From the NCBI GenBank assembly GCA_000752215.1, contig CCFG01000006.1, positions 1-64,000 on the forward strand: 64,000 bases of DNA, read 5' to 3'. Positions within the stretch are counted from its first letter, which is position 1. Every line of letters starts with the position of its first letter. The position numbers were made by a program, and so were the translations under genes. Shown here piece by piece: positions 42,072-50,498 of this stretch. Below the pieces are notes generated by a model. The model was not told the DNA's origin. It saw nothing but the letters and a program-made list of their open reading frames with translations, and made no database searches. The DNA comes from a bacterium MS4. GTDB taxonomy: Bacteria > Bacillota > Clostridia > Oscillospirales > Acutalibacteraceae.

Positions 42072-42986
42072 TTACTTGAGCAGGCCCTTTTCCTGCAGGA
42101 ACTGTTTTGCGACCTCCGATACGGTCTTTCCTTCCACATCGACCGCATAGGTCAGGTTGACCATGGTCTCGTTGTCAAAGATTCCGCCGAGCTTGTTCAG
42201 GGTCTCTTTGAGGTTGGGGGCCGTTTTCTCGAAGCGCTCGAACAGGTCCGAGCGGACGAGCAGCGCGCCGTTGTACTCCGGGAAGAAGCTTCTGTCGTCC
42301 TTCAGCACTTTCAGCTGGGCCTTTTTGTTCAGGCCGTCGGTGGCGTAAACCTCGGTCACGTCGATGTTCCCGTTTTCCACCGCGGAATATTTCAGTCCCA
42401 GATCGACCGGCTTGCTTTCTTTAAAATTCAGCCCGTAAAATTTGACGAACGGGTTGAATTTCATGCTGCCCTCTTCACTGAAAAACTCATGCTCCGCGCC
42501 GAACACCAGCTTGTCGGCCACCGGCACAAGGTCGCTGATGGTTTCCAGCTTGTACTGGTCCGCGATCTTCTGCGGAACGGCGATCGCATAGGTATTGTTG
42601 ATTCCGAGCTTGTCCAGAAGATAGACCTTTTTCTCCTTGAGCGCGGTTTCGTTGACAAAATCGTACAAGGTCTTCCCTTCGGGGATATCCTTTGTGTCCA
42701 GCTTCAGATAGGTGGTCAGCAAGGTGCCGTCGTAGCTGTTCATCAGGTCGCAGTTGCCCTTGACCAGCTCGTTGAAGCCGTTGACGGGGGAGACCTCGTC
42801 CTTAATGACGACTTTGGCGTCGGTGTCCTGCTCCACCAGCATTTTCACCATCTGGTGAATCAGCTTCATTTCGGAAAACTGACCGTCCATAATGACGATT
42901 TCGTCCCCGCTGCTCTTACCCGAGCCGCAGCCCGCGGCGGAAAGCGCCAAAACCAGGCTCATCATAACGGCAATCACTTTTTTCAT
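42072..42986 (-). CDS. Osmoprotectant (betaine/choline/carnitine) binding lipoprotein, OpuCC type
   Basis: 304-residue lipoprotein. The signal peptide MKKVIAVMMSLVLALSAAGC has lipid Cys20, and the body is of the OpuAC/OpuCC binding family (VIMDGQFSEMKLIHQMVKMLVE, DLMNSYDGTLLTTYL, the TEVYATDGLNKKAQLKVLKDD region, and a closing helix VSEVAKQFLQEKGL). It delivers a quaternary ammonium solute to the permeases encoded upstream in the same operon. It is last in the operon, 77 bases after the second permease gene. Confidence 0.9.
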   Translation of the reverse strand: MKKVIAVMMSLVLALSAAGCGSGKSSGDEIVIMDGQFSEMKLIHQMVKMLVEQDTDAKVVIKDEVSPVNGFNELVKGNCDLMNSYDGTLLTTYLKLDTKDIPEGKTLYDFVNETALKEKKVYLLDKLGINNTYAIAVPQKIADQYKLETISDLVPVADKLVFGAEHEFFSEEGSMKFNPFVKFYGLNFKESKPVDLGLKYSAVENGNIDVTEVYATDGLNKKAQLKVLKDDRSFFPEYNGALLVRSDLFERFEKTAPNLKETLNKLGGIFDNETMVNLTYAVDVEGKTVSEVAKQFLQEKGLLK

Positions 42987-43063
42987 ACTTTCTCCCTCTT
43001 TTCTTTATATATTATTGATATTCCTGTCGACGAAAATACACGATTCCCGGATGGAACCGTATT

Positions 43064-43675
43064 TTAATGCTCATCGCCTTTTACGGTCCTGTGGCGGTAC
43101 AGCCGTTTTTCAATGTAGGCCATCACGCCGTCGAACAGCACGGCCATCCCCATCAGCGACAGCGTCCCAAACAGGATCAGCTGCATGTTCTGAATATGGA
43201 TGCCGCGGTAGATGACGGAGCCGAGCCCGCCGCCGCCCACGAACGTGGCAAATACGGCTACGCCGATGGAGGTGACGGTGGCGATCCGGATTCCCGTGAA
43301 GATGACCGGGAAGGCGATGGGGATTTCCACATGAAGCAGCCGGTAAGTCCGGCTCATGCCCATGCCGTCGGCGGCCTCTTTGATGGCCGGCTCAATATTG
43401 CTGAGGCCGAGGTAGGTGTTGTGCACGACCGGCAGCAGGGAATACAGCACCAAGCCGATGATGACCGTCGGCTTGCCCGCGCCCAGAAAAACCATAATGA
43501 TTCCGAGCAGCGCCAGCGCCGGGATGGTCTGCAGGATATCCACGGCCCACAGCACCACGGAGCGCACCGGTTTTTTCATATAGGCCAGCACGCCGAGCGG
43601 CAGGCCGAGAAGAACGGTGAAAAGCACCGAAAGCAGCACAATATAAAGATGTTCAAAAATCATTGTCGCGCTCAC
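43064..43675 (-). CDS. Osmoprotectant ABC permease 2 (OpuCB/OpuCD type)
   Basis: 203-residue permease with five or six helices and the BPD-type EAA loop (EAADGMGMSRTYRLLHVEIPIAFPVIFTG). It starts MSATMIFEHLYIV and overlaps permease 1 by ATGA. It forms the membrane channel with permease 1. Confidence 0.92.
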   Translation of the reverse strand: MSATMIFEHLYIVLLSVLFTVLLGLPLGVLAYMKKPVRSVVLWAVDILQTIPALALLGIIMVFLGAGKPTVIIGLVLYSLLPVVHNTYLGLSNIEPAIKEAADGMGMSRTYRLLHVEIPIAFPVIFTGIRIATVTSIGVAVFATFVGGGGLGSVIYRGIHIQNMQLILFGTLSLMGMAVLFDGVMAYIEKRLYRHRTVKGDEH

Positions 43676-44310
43676 TTGACATCCCCCCTTAATCCCTTCG
43701 GCACGGCCTTTTTCTGGAAATAGTCGATCAAAAGGCCCAGCCCCACCGCGAGAATGGCGGCCGGAATCGCGCCCGCGATAATCAGCGTGTTATTGTTGGT
43801 GCTGACGCCGATATAGATGAAATCGCCCAGGCCGCCCAGGCCGATCATAGAGGCCAGCACCGCCCAGCTTACAATATAGACGGTGGACATCCGCAGCCCC
43901 CCGATGATGGCGGGAAGCGCCAGCGGAAGCTCCACCCGCAGCAGCGACTGCAGGGAAGACATCCCGCAGCCCCTCGCCGCTTCCTTATACTGCTCCGAAA
44001 CGCCGATCAGTCCGGTGTAGGTGTTTTTCAGCACCGGGAAGATCGCGTAAATGGAGAGCGCGGCCAGCACGGTCGCGGGCACCATTCCGAGATACAGGAA
44101 CAGGATGCCGATAAACACGATGCCGGGGATCGTCTGCACCACGGAAAGGACCGGCAGAACAAATTTGGATATTTTCGGGGCTCTGGAAAGCAGGATTCCC
44201 AGGAACAGGGCGATGACAAATCCGATGAAAACGGAAATCAGGACATACACCAGATGGGTCGCGATGGCCTGGAACAGCTTATCCCCGTAAAGACGGAAGA
44301 AATCACTCAT
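43672..44310 (-). CDS. Osmoprotectant ABC permease 1 (OpuCB type)
   Basis: 212-residue permease with the EAA loop (EAARGCGMSSLQSLLRVELPLALPAIIGG). It starts MSDFFRLYGDKLFQA. The ATG at 44310 overlaps the ATPase stop by ATGA, which decides against an in-frame start 15 bases upstream. Confidence 0.92.
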   Translation of the reverse strand: MSDFFRLYGDKLFQAIATHLVYVLISVFIGFVIALFLGILLSRAPKISKFVLPVLSVVQTIPGIVFIGILFLYLGMVPATVLAALSIYAIFPVLKNTYTGLIGVSEQYKEAARGCGMSSLQSLLRVELPLALPAIIGGLRMSTVYIVSWAVLASMIGLGGLGDFIYIGVSTNNNTLIIAGAIPAAILAVGLGLLIDYFQKKAVPKGLRGDVK

Positions 44311-45428
44311 TGCCCATCCCCCCAAACAACGCTTGCCAAGGCTTTTGACATGCTGGTTTTTGTAATGATACCGGCCACTTTTTTGTCCTCCGTCAGCACA
44401 ATGACGTATTCCGCCCGCTGGCTGCTGATGATATCGAAAGCGGTTTTCGCGGGGGTGTCCGGCGTAACGGTCGGGAAATCCACCGTAATCAGGTCCCTGA
44501 TGGTGTCGCCCGCCTTGCCGCGCTCGTTGACGGTTTCAATCAGCAGAACGCCGATATAGTGTTCCTCCCGGTCCACCACGACAAGGGAGTCGATCTCCCT
44601 GCGGCTCATGATATTGACGCATTCCAGCGTCTTTTTGTCCTGCGTGACCTTTGCCACGTTGGTTTTCATCAGGTCGGAGCACGCCAGCTGGTTCTGCGAG
44701 AAATTATGTACATGCTTGCCCATAAATTCCCGCACGGTATCGTTGGCGGGCGCGCGGAGAATCCCCTCGGGGGAATCCGTCTGCAAAATCTGGCCCTCGC
44801 TCATAAACACGACCGTGTCGGCCATTTTCAGCGCCTCGTCCATGTCGTGCGTAACAAAGATGACGGTCTTTCCCAAACGCTGCTGCAGGGACTTGACCTC
44901 GTCCTGAAGGGAATCCCTCGTAATCGGGTCCAACGCGCCGAAAGGCTCATCCATCAGGATAATGGGCGGCTCAGCCGCCAGCGCGCGAAGCACGCCGATT
45001 CTCTGCTGCTGGCCGCCGCTCATTTCATTCGGATATTTATGAGCATAGGTTTCATACGGCATATTGACCAGCTCCAGAAGCTCTTTCGCCCTTTGGCGGC
45101 TTTTCTCCTTGTCCCATTTGAGCAGACGCGGCACCACGCAGATGTTTTCCTCCACCGTCATGTTCGGGAAAAGCCCGATTTGCTGGATGACGTACCCGAT
45201 GCGGCTGCGCAGCTTTTCGGGATTCATCTCCATAATATTCTTTCCGTCGATGCTGATGCTGCCCGAGTCCATCTCGATCAGGCGGTTCAGCATTTTCAGC
45301 GTTGTCGTTTTTCCGCAGCCGGAAGGGCCGATCAGCACGACAAACTCACCGTCGGGTATCTTTAAATTCAAATCTTTCACAACTTTTTGTTTTCCATAAG
45401 ACTTACTGACATTTTTATATTCAATCAT
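44307..45428 (-). CDS. Osmoprotectant ABC ATPase with CBS domains (OpuCA type)
   Basis: 373 residues: ABC ATPase (Walker A GPSGCGKTT, signature MSGGQQQRIGVLRAL, Walker B IILMDEPFGALD, switch His in FVTHDMDEAL) and a C-terminal tandem CBS pair (about 255-365; MKTNVAKVTQDKKTLECVNIM and DIISSQRAEYVIVLTEDKKVAG). CBS domains of OpuCA bind c-di-AMP in other Firmicutes, so transport activity may answer to the same nucleotide as the BusR-like repressor. The ATG at 45428 has AAAGGAGGG upstream. Confidence 0.94.
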   Translation of the reverse strand: MIEYKNVSKSYGKQKVVKDLNLKIPDGEFVVLIGPSGCGKTTTLKMLNRLIEMDSGSISIDGKNIMEMNPEKLRSRIGYVIQQIGLFPNMTVEENICVVPRLLKWDKEKSRQRAKELLELVNMPYETYAHKYPNEMSGGQQQRIGVLRALAAEPPIILMDEPFGALDPITRDSLQDEVKSLQQRLGKTVIFVTHDMDEALKMADTVVFMSEGQILQTDSPEGILRAPANDTVREFMGKHVHNFSQNQLACSDLMKTNVAKVTQDKKTLECVNIMSRREIDSLVVVDREEHYIGVLLIETVNERGKAGDTIRDLITVDFPTVTPDTPAKTAFDIISSQRAEYVIVLTEDKKVAGIITKTSMSKALASVVWGDGQ

Positions 45429-45459
45429 AAATGCCCTCCTTTTCTGCCCATAATCCGAC

Positions 45460-45495
45460 AAGAAGCAACTTCAATTTTTTTATAGATTGCTTCTT
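45460..45495. promoter_or_regulatory. Operator-like inverted repeat in the osmolyte importer promoter
   Basis: AAGAAGCAA (45460-45468) and TTGCTTCTT (45487-45495) form a perfect 9-base inverted repeat separated by 18 bases. It begins right at the predicted transcription start. Two widely spaced half-sites suit a tetrameric BusR-type repressor; assignment is inference. Confidence 0.6.
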
Positions 45496-45503
45496 AGATT
45501 TCT

Positions 45504-45533
45504 ATAATATCACAAAATCATTAATCCTGTCAA
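45504..45533 (-). promoter_or_regulatory. Promoter of the osmolyte importer operon
   Basis: TTGACA (45528-45533), 18-base spacer, TATTAT (45504-45509) on the minus strand. Confidence 0.78.
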
Positions 45534-45620
45534 ATGCACGCTGTCATTTTTTGGTAATAATATTCATCCACACGCTTTAAGCCTTTTAAAAATCAGTCAT
45601 TTTTACCCGTTTCGGGCAGC

Positions 45621-45652
45621 GAAAAGCGCATATCCCCAAACGGGATATGCGC
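45621..45652 (-). terminator. Terminator of the first MFS gene
   Basis: GGCGCATATCCC / GGGATATGCGC with a short loop, followed by TTTTC on the minus strand, 27 bases after the stop at 45679. Confidence 0.82.
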
Positions 45653-45678
45653 CCTTATAATGCTATCCTGTTATCCGT

Positions 45679-46893
45679 TCAGACCGGCTTCTGCCCGGCC
45701 TCCACAAGCTTTTGGCTGAAAACCAGGAACAGTCCTTCCACAAAAATCAGCATCCCGGTCGCAACCAGCATCCATTCGATTTTGATCCAGTCGGACAGGG
45801 GGCCGAATAAAAGCATTCCCAAAGGCATGCTCATACTGGTAATCATGGTCAGCACGCCGAACACGCGGCCAAGGTAATCCGGCTCCACCTTTTCCTGAAG
45901 CAGGACGGTGGAGGGCGTGTTGAAAATGGGCATGACGAATCCGACAAGCCCCATCAGCGCCAGATAGACCCAAAAATCGGTGACAACGCCCAGCAGAAAC
46001 ACCCCGACACCGATCAGAAAGCTGGAAAGCGCCATGGTGTGCACACGGTTTCTCAGCCCGCCCCAGCAGGCCATCAGGAGTCCGCCCAGCATCATCCCGA
46101 GGGAAAAGGCGATTTCGATCGCGGTCAGGTACCAGACCTCTTCTCCAAAGCTGCGTGTGACCTGCAGCGGGGTCAGAAAAGCCGCCGGGGCCGCCAGAAA
46201 GGTGAAAAGGGCAAAGAACAGAAAGAACCGTTTCAGGTACGGGTGTGTGCCGATATAGGAAAATCCCAGCCGCAGCCCCTCGAAATAGCCGGAGCTTTCC
46301 GGCGCCGCGCCGCCCGCCCGGGCAGGGACGCGAAGGAAAAAGAGCAGCGTAAAAACACCGATTGCGGCGGTTCCCACATCGATAAAAAAGATGGTCTCAA
46401 TCGGCGCCGCCGACATCAGCGCGCCGCTGGCGATAGGGGAAAGCAGCAGGATGGCGGACTGAATGCTCGAGTTGATCCCGTTGACCGCGGTAAGCTTTTC
46501 CACCGGCACCAGCTGCGGCAGAAACGCGCCCACACACGGCGTCTGCACCGCGGAGCCCAGCGCGCGCACGGCCGATATGACAAAAAGCAGCCACATGGCC
46601 TTGTACCCCAGAAGGAACAGCACCGCCATGACCAGCGTCGACAGCGCGATCATGGAGTCCGACAGGGCAATCAGGATTTTCCGGTCGTAGCGGTCCGCCC
46701 AGACACCCGCAAAGGGCGAAAGCAGAAAGGTCGGGATAAAGCCGCAGAGGATGGAGATCATCATCATGACGCCCGACTTGGTCTGCAGGGTGATATACCA
46801 CATGATGGCATACTGAACCAGAGACGAACCGAACAGAGAAACCGTCTGGCTTGTCAGAAACAGAACCGTATTCTTTTTCCAGTTTTGTTGCAT
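45679..46893 (-). CDS. MFS exporter (MFS_3/macrolide-efflux-like)
   Basis: 404 residues, about 12 hydrophobic segments, starting MQQNWKKNTVLFLTSQTVSLFGSSLVQYAIMWYI. It has the cytoplasmic loop 2-3 motif FAGVWADRYDRKI typical of the MefA/YfiS-like subgroup, which includes macrolide exporters and many uncharacterised proteins. The C-terminal half has the matching loop and FVMPIFNTPSTVLLQEKVEPDYLGRVFG. It is a single-gene unit with its own terminator; substrate unknown. Confidence 0.87.
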   Translation of the reverse strand: MQQNWKKNTVLFLTSQTVSLFGSSLVQYAIMWYITLQTKSGVMMMISILCGFIPTFLLSPFAGVWADRYDRKILIALSDSMIALSTLVMAVLFLLGYKAMWLLFVISAVRALGSAVQTPCVGAFLPQLVPVEKLTAVNGINSSIQSAILLLSPIASGALMSAAPIETIFFIDVGTAAIGVFTLLFFLRVPARAGGAAPESSGYFEGLRLGFSYIGTHPYLKRFFLFFALFTFLAAPAAFLTPLQVTRSFGEEVWYLTAIEIAFSLGMMLGGLLMACWGGLRNRVHTMALSSFLIGVGVFLLGVVTDFWVYLALMGLVGFVMPIFNTPSTVLLQEKVEPDYLGRVFGVLTMITSMSMPLGMLLFGPLSDWIKIEWMLVATGMLIFVEGLFLVFSQKLVEAGQKPV

Positions 46894-46989
46894 AGGATAT
46901 TTCCGTTCCCCCCGTTAAGCGTTCCGGCCCGGTCCGCCGGTCATTCCTATGATATGATACCGTAACTTACCGTGACCGTCAAGGAAAGC

Positions 46990-48207
46990 TTAATCCGGGC
47001 GGGGCGTTTTCCGCTGTCTGATGAGCGCAAAAATACATCCTGCCGCCGCGAGCAGCAGGATTCCCCCCAGCGCAGCGATTCCCGCGGTGTAGCTGAACAC
47101 GTCGCTCACTGCGCCGATCGCAGGAGGGCCGAAGGTCTGGCCGATGTCCATCATAGTGCTCATCACGCCCAGCGACCCGCCGAGCTGCCCCTTCTGCGCA
47201 ACGTCTGCCGCCAGCGCGTTGGTTCCGGAGGTAATCAGGGCGAATCCCAGTCCGTAGACCACAATAAGGGGGATCACAAGCATGACCGCTTTGAGAAAGG
47301 TCAGCAGAAAAAAAGTGCCCGAGCAGACGAACAGCCCGACGACCATCAGCGGCAGGCGGCCCACGCGGTCGGACACCCGGCCGAACACCGGTTTCAGCAA
47401 AATCATTCCGATCAGCTGGGCGCCGAGCACATACCCGATCTGCCCGGTGGACATTCCGAGCTGTTTCGCGTAAAGGGGAAAGATCATCTCAAACGCGCCG
47501 TAGGAAAAATACGCGCAGGCGTTCAGCACTCCGACCAGAAGCAGGGGCCGGTAGCGCAGCATGCCCCACAGCTTTTTCAGGGAGGAAATCTTTTCGGCTT
47601 CTTCCTTCCGGCTTTTGGCCGTTTCCTCCGCCCTCCGCATATTTTTGCTTTTATGGAAATACCAGACTGCAAAGGCCAAGGCCAGAATGCCCGCGCCGCC
47701 CGCAATTCCGTATACCGCAGGGATTCCTCCGTACTCATACGCCGCGCCGCCCACGGTCGGCGCCAGCGCCCGGCCGATCAGCGTGGCGGAGGTATAGAGG
47801 GACAGGTTCTGTCCGGTGTTGTTCCGGCTGAAAGCCGCGATAGCCGCCATTGCCACCGGGTCAAACGCCGCGGTCGCAAAGCCGTGGTAGAAACGCACCG
47901 CCGCCAGCCCCATCGGATTGATTACCAGAAAGTAAACGAACGGCGCGCTCGCAAAAACGAGCAGGGAACCGATCAGAATTTTTTTATATCCGAACCGGTC
48001 GGCCAGATCCCCGGCCAGATAGCTTATCAGGATTCCGGGCAGGGTGGACGCCGAAGCGATCCAGCCGATCTGGGTGCCGGTCGCGCCGAGATTCTTTGCA
48101 AAGATCGGTAAAACCGGCGATTTTGATATGGTAGAGCTGAAAACCGCGAAAGCCCCGCACAGGCCGAGCATCATTACGATGCGCAGTCCTCCGGTATTTT
48201 TCTTCAT
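46990..48207 (-). CDS. MFS transporter (drug/sugar exporter-like)
   Basis: 405-residue major facilitator. It starts MKKNTGGLRIVMMLGLCGAFAVFSSTIS and has the motif A region YLAGDLADRFGYKKIL, NNTGQNLSLYTSATLIGRALAP in helix 5 and FGRVSDRVGRLPLM in the second half. The ATG at 48207 has GGAGGGAGGAC upstream. It is unrelated in detail to the other MFS gene next to it. Substrate unknown. Confidence 0.88.
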   Translation of the reverse strand: MKKNTGGLRIVMMLGLCGAFAVFSSTISKSPVLPIFAKNLGATGTQIGWIASASTLPGILISYLAGDLADRFGYKKILIGSLLVFASAPFVYFLVINPMGLAAVRFYHGFATAAFDPVAMAAIAAFSRNNTGQNLSLYTSATLIGRALAPTVGGAAYEYGGIPAVYGIAGGAGILALAFAVWYFHKSKNMRRAEETAKSRKEEAEKISSLKKLWGMLRYRPLLLVGVLNACAYFSYGAFEMIFPLYAKQLGMSTGQIGYVLGAQLIGMILLKPVFGRVSDRVGRLPLMVVGLFVCSGTFFLLTFLKAVMLVIPLIVVYGLGFALITSGTNALAADVAQKGQLGGSLGVMSTMMDIGQTFGPPAIGAVSDVFSYTAGIAALGGILLLAAAGCIFALIRQRKTPRPD

Positions 48208-48421
48208 ATGTCCTCCCTCCGCCGGCGCCGGGGGAAACGGTCGTGTCTGCATTTTGCTGTTTGGCGCCGTATCTTCAAACTGTCCCGCTCTTTATGTGAA
48301 ATCCATTCGGGTTTAGTATGCTCGCTCTTTCCTTCACAATTCTTTTTCGCGGCCGGTTTTTACCGGGTACAGAAAAGCTTTCGCAGCCAAATCAGCAGGG
48401 ACAGACAAAAAATGAGGAAGC

Positions 48422-49174
48422 CTAGAGGACTTCTACTCCGTGGGATTGAAAAAAGCCTTTCGTTTCGGGGTCCAGTTCATCGTCGGAAACCACCATATCA
48501 ATGTCCTTGAGCGTTGCAAAAGTAAAGGTGTTGACAATGCCTACTTTCCCGGAATCCATTAAAGCGACTACCCTTTCGGATTTGCGGAGAACCGCCTTTT
48601 TCAGTTCGTTCTCGTCCTCTACGCCGCAGTTGAAACCCGTTTCCGGACTGTAACCGGTCACGCCCAGAAACGCGATGCTGAAATTGACATTCTCAATCGC
48701 TTTCACGCTGTTGATACCGTTCACGCTCAGGCTGAAACGGTTCATCTGTCCGCCGAGAACATGGACCTGCGACTGCGTCAGATGCGCCAGTTCCAGCGCG
48801 CAGCTGATTCCCCCGGTAAAAATCAGGTAGGATTCATCGGGAAAAACACGGGCCAGCTCCGTAGCCGTCGTTCCGGAATCGAGGAAGACGGATGTTCCCG
48901 GGCGCAGAAGTTTCACCGCTTTTTCGGTAATTTGACGCTTCTTTTCCATATTCCGCGTACTGCGCTTGTAAAACAGATCGTCCGTTCCGATCACGACCTC
49001 CACCGATTTTGCTCCGCCGTGCACGCGGACGATCTGGCGGGCCTGATCCAGAAACTTCAGATCATTGCGCAGGGTCATTTCCGAAACCTTAGGAAATGCA
49101 ACCTTCAATTTCGCAAAGCTGACAGCGCCCTCGCTGTTGACAAGTTCCACGATCTGTTCTCTCCGCTGCTTCAT
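48422..49174 (-). CDS. DeoR-family transcriptional regulator
   Basis: 250 residues: winged helix (MKQRREQIVELVNSEGAVSFAKLKVAFPKVSEMTLRNDLKFLD) and a sugar-phosphate-binding domain (FLDSGTTATELARVFPDES, GGQMNRFSLSVNG, FLGVTGYSPETGFNCG). The ATG at 49174 has AGGAGG upstream; an in-frame start at 49231 is rejected. No sugar genes are adjacent, so the target is not evident. It could control the MFS gene downstream. Confidence 0.9.
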   Translation of the reverse strand: MKQRREQIVELVNSEGAVSFAKLKVAFPKVSEMTLRNDLKFLDQARQIVRVHGGAKSVEVVIGTDDLFYKRSTRNMEKKRQITEKAVKLLRPGTSVFLDSGTTATELARVFPDESYLIFTGGISCALELAHLTQSQVHVLGGQMNRFSLSVNGINSVKAIENVNFSIAFLGVTGYSPETGFNCGVEDENELKKAVLRKSERVVALMDSGKVGIVNTFTFATLKDIDMVVSDDELDPETKGFFQSHGVEVL

Positions 49175-49453
49175 TCTTCCTCCTATCCTTTTGTAACAAC
49201 AAAAAAAATTATTGAAACAATTATAAAGCATTGGAAAATACTTGTCAAACCAGCATCATTTTTCTATAGAAATATACCAGGCCTTCCGAACGGATTTCCC
49301 TGGGCCGCCCCCGGGGATTTCCCGGCTGCGGGAAAAATCGGGCAAATCGAACGGACAATGAATATACTGTATCAGATATGCAGAAAAAGGAGCCTTCCGC
49401 TGTGCTTGCCGCGGGGCCTTTTTACGATTGACACAGGAGCTGACAAAATCGCT

Positions 49454-49954
49454 ATGTTGAATATCTGGCCATTGGCAATCCCGGACGTCGCGCAGGAAGG
49501 CTTTTCAGCCTTTGTCTCTTCGATTTCCATGTCTGCGGATACGCAGCTGAAGCCATGGACCGTAACGTCCCCTTATTTTAACAGCGGAAATTTCAATGCG
49601 ACTACGGGAAATTATACCGTTCCGGCAACCGGAAGATACGCCATAGCCGCAACCGTCAGCTATACCCTGAACTCGGCCCTGACGCTTTCTCTGGGTGCGG
49701 GAATCACCCCCTGGTTTATAGTCAGACGCTCCGCGCCCAGCTCCAGAGACCTGATCAGCGGTCTTCTTCCCCTGTTGAATGTTGCTGTAACGCTCTTAAC
49801 CCTGAGAGCCGTGCTGGGGGCGGGTACGGTGACGTTAACCGGTGAAGCACAGCTGAACGCGGGAGATACCGTCGGGCTTTATTATGTGGCGGACGGCATG
49901 ACGCTGACTTTGAGTATTGATAGCGCCGTATGGTCCATTAACCGTATTACCTGA
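49454..49954 (+). CDS. C1q/TNF-like jelly-roll protein resembling the BclA C-terminal domain
   Basis: 166 residues without a collagen-like region. The pattern SPYFNSGNFNATTGNYTVPATGRYAIAATVSYTLN and the closing GDTVGLYYVADGMTLTL follows the beta-jelly-roll of C1q-type and BclA/exosporium C-terminal domains, which trimerise. The ATG at 49454 is uncertain: AGGAG is 14 bases upstream, and a possible AAAAAGGAG site at 49385 would allow a non-ATG start. There is no signal peptide, as is usual for spore-surface proteins. The 5' region (49175-49453) is otherwise empty apart from a terminator-like AAAAAGG/CCTTTTT pair (49383-49423). Confidence 0.68.
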   Translation: MLNIWPLAIPDVAQEGFSAFVSSISMSADTQLKPWTVTSPYFNSGNFNATTGNYTVPATGRYAIAATVSYTLNSALTLSLGAGITPWFIVRRSAPSSRDLISGLLPLLNVAVTLLTLRAVLGAGTVTLTGEAQLNAGDTVGLYYVADGMTLTLSIDSAVWSINRIT

Positions 49955-50071
49955 CGGACAGGGCTCTTCAATCTTTTTGTAAAAATTTGAAATTATGGAA
50001 TTTTTTGCTTGCTTTTTATTCTTATAGTGATAAAATATATGTATAAACTGTAAACAGAAGGAGAGTAAGTC

Positions 50072-50452
50072 ATGAAAACTGCAAAGCTTGTCATTGGTAT
50101 TGTGTCAATTGTAATGTCTCTTTTTGTCCTTTTCCAATCATGCGTGGCCGGTATAGGGAACACCTTAGCAAACGCCGGTGAAACCAGCGGCTCGTCGGGA
50201 ACGGTACTTGCTATTTGTTTACTGGTTGCCGGGATCGTTGGAATTGCCGCAAGATCTTCAAAGGGAGGCGCTATCGCTTCCGGGATTATTTATGCGATCG
50301 GCGGAATTATAGGAGTTACCAATGTTGGTACATATAAGGATTTAGCTATATGGTCCGTTTTTTCTTTTGTTTTTGCCGTGGTATTTATCCTTTCCGCATT
50401 TTTCGGGCAAATATATGTTAAAAAAGACAAAGGGAATACAAAGGAAGCTTAA
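50072..50452 (+). CDS. Small four-helix membrane protein of unknown function
   Basis: 126 residues with about four transmembrane segments: KLVIGIVSIVMSLFVLFQS, GTVLAICLLVAGIVGIAA, GGAIASGIIYAIGGIIGVTN and IWSVFSFVFAVVFILSAFF, ending in the charged tail KKDKGNTKEA. AGAAGGAGAG lies before the ATG. I do not recognise a named family. The base composition is more AT-rich than in the neighbours, which could mean recent acquisition. Confidence 0.8.
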   Translation: MKTAKLVIGIVSIVMSLFVLFQSCVAGIGNTLANAGETSGSSGTVLAICLLVAGIVGIAARSSKGGAIASGIIYAIGGIIGVTNVGTYKDLAIWSVFSFVFAVVFILSAFFGQIYVKKDKGNTKEA

Positions 50453-50466
50453 AATCATAATAAATG

Positions 50467-50498
50467 AAAGGGGCAGCTCGTTTGAGCTACCCCTTTTT
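50467..50498. terminator. Terminator between the membrane protein and ydjG-like gene
   Basis: AAAGGGGCAGCTC / GAGCTACCCCTTTTT, overlapping the 3' end of the convergent gene at 50487. Confidence 0.88.

Noticed and set aside
40259-42148. A 629-codon antisense frame across the oxidoreductase and BusR-like genes
   Set aside because: It spans two well-supported plus-strand genes and an intergenic terminator and has no family features.
48761-49453. Long upstream extension of the C1q-like gene
   Set aside because: The upstream part is antisense to the DeoR gene; only the segment from about 49454 has protein-like sequence of its own.
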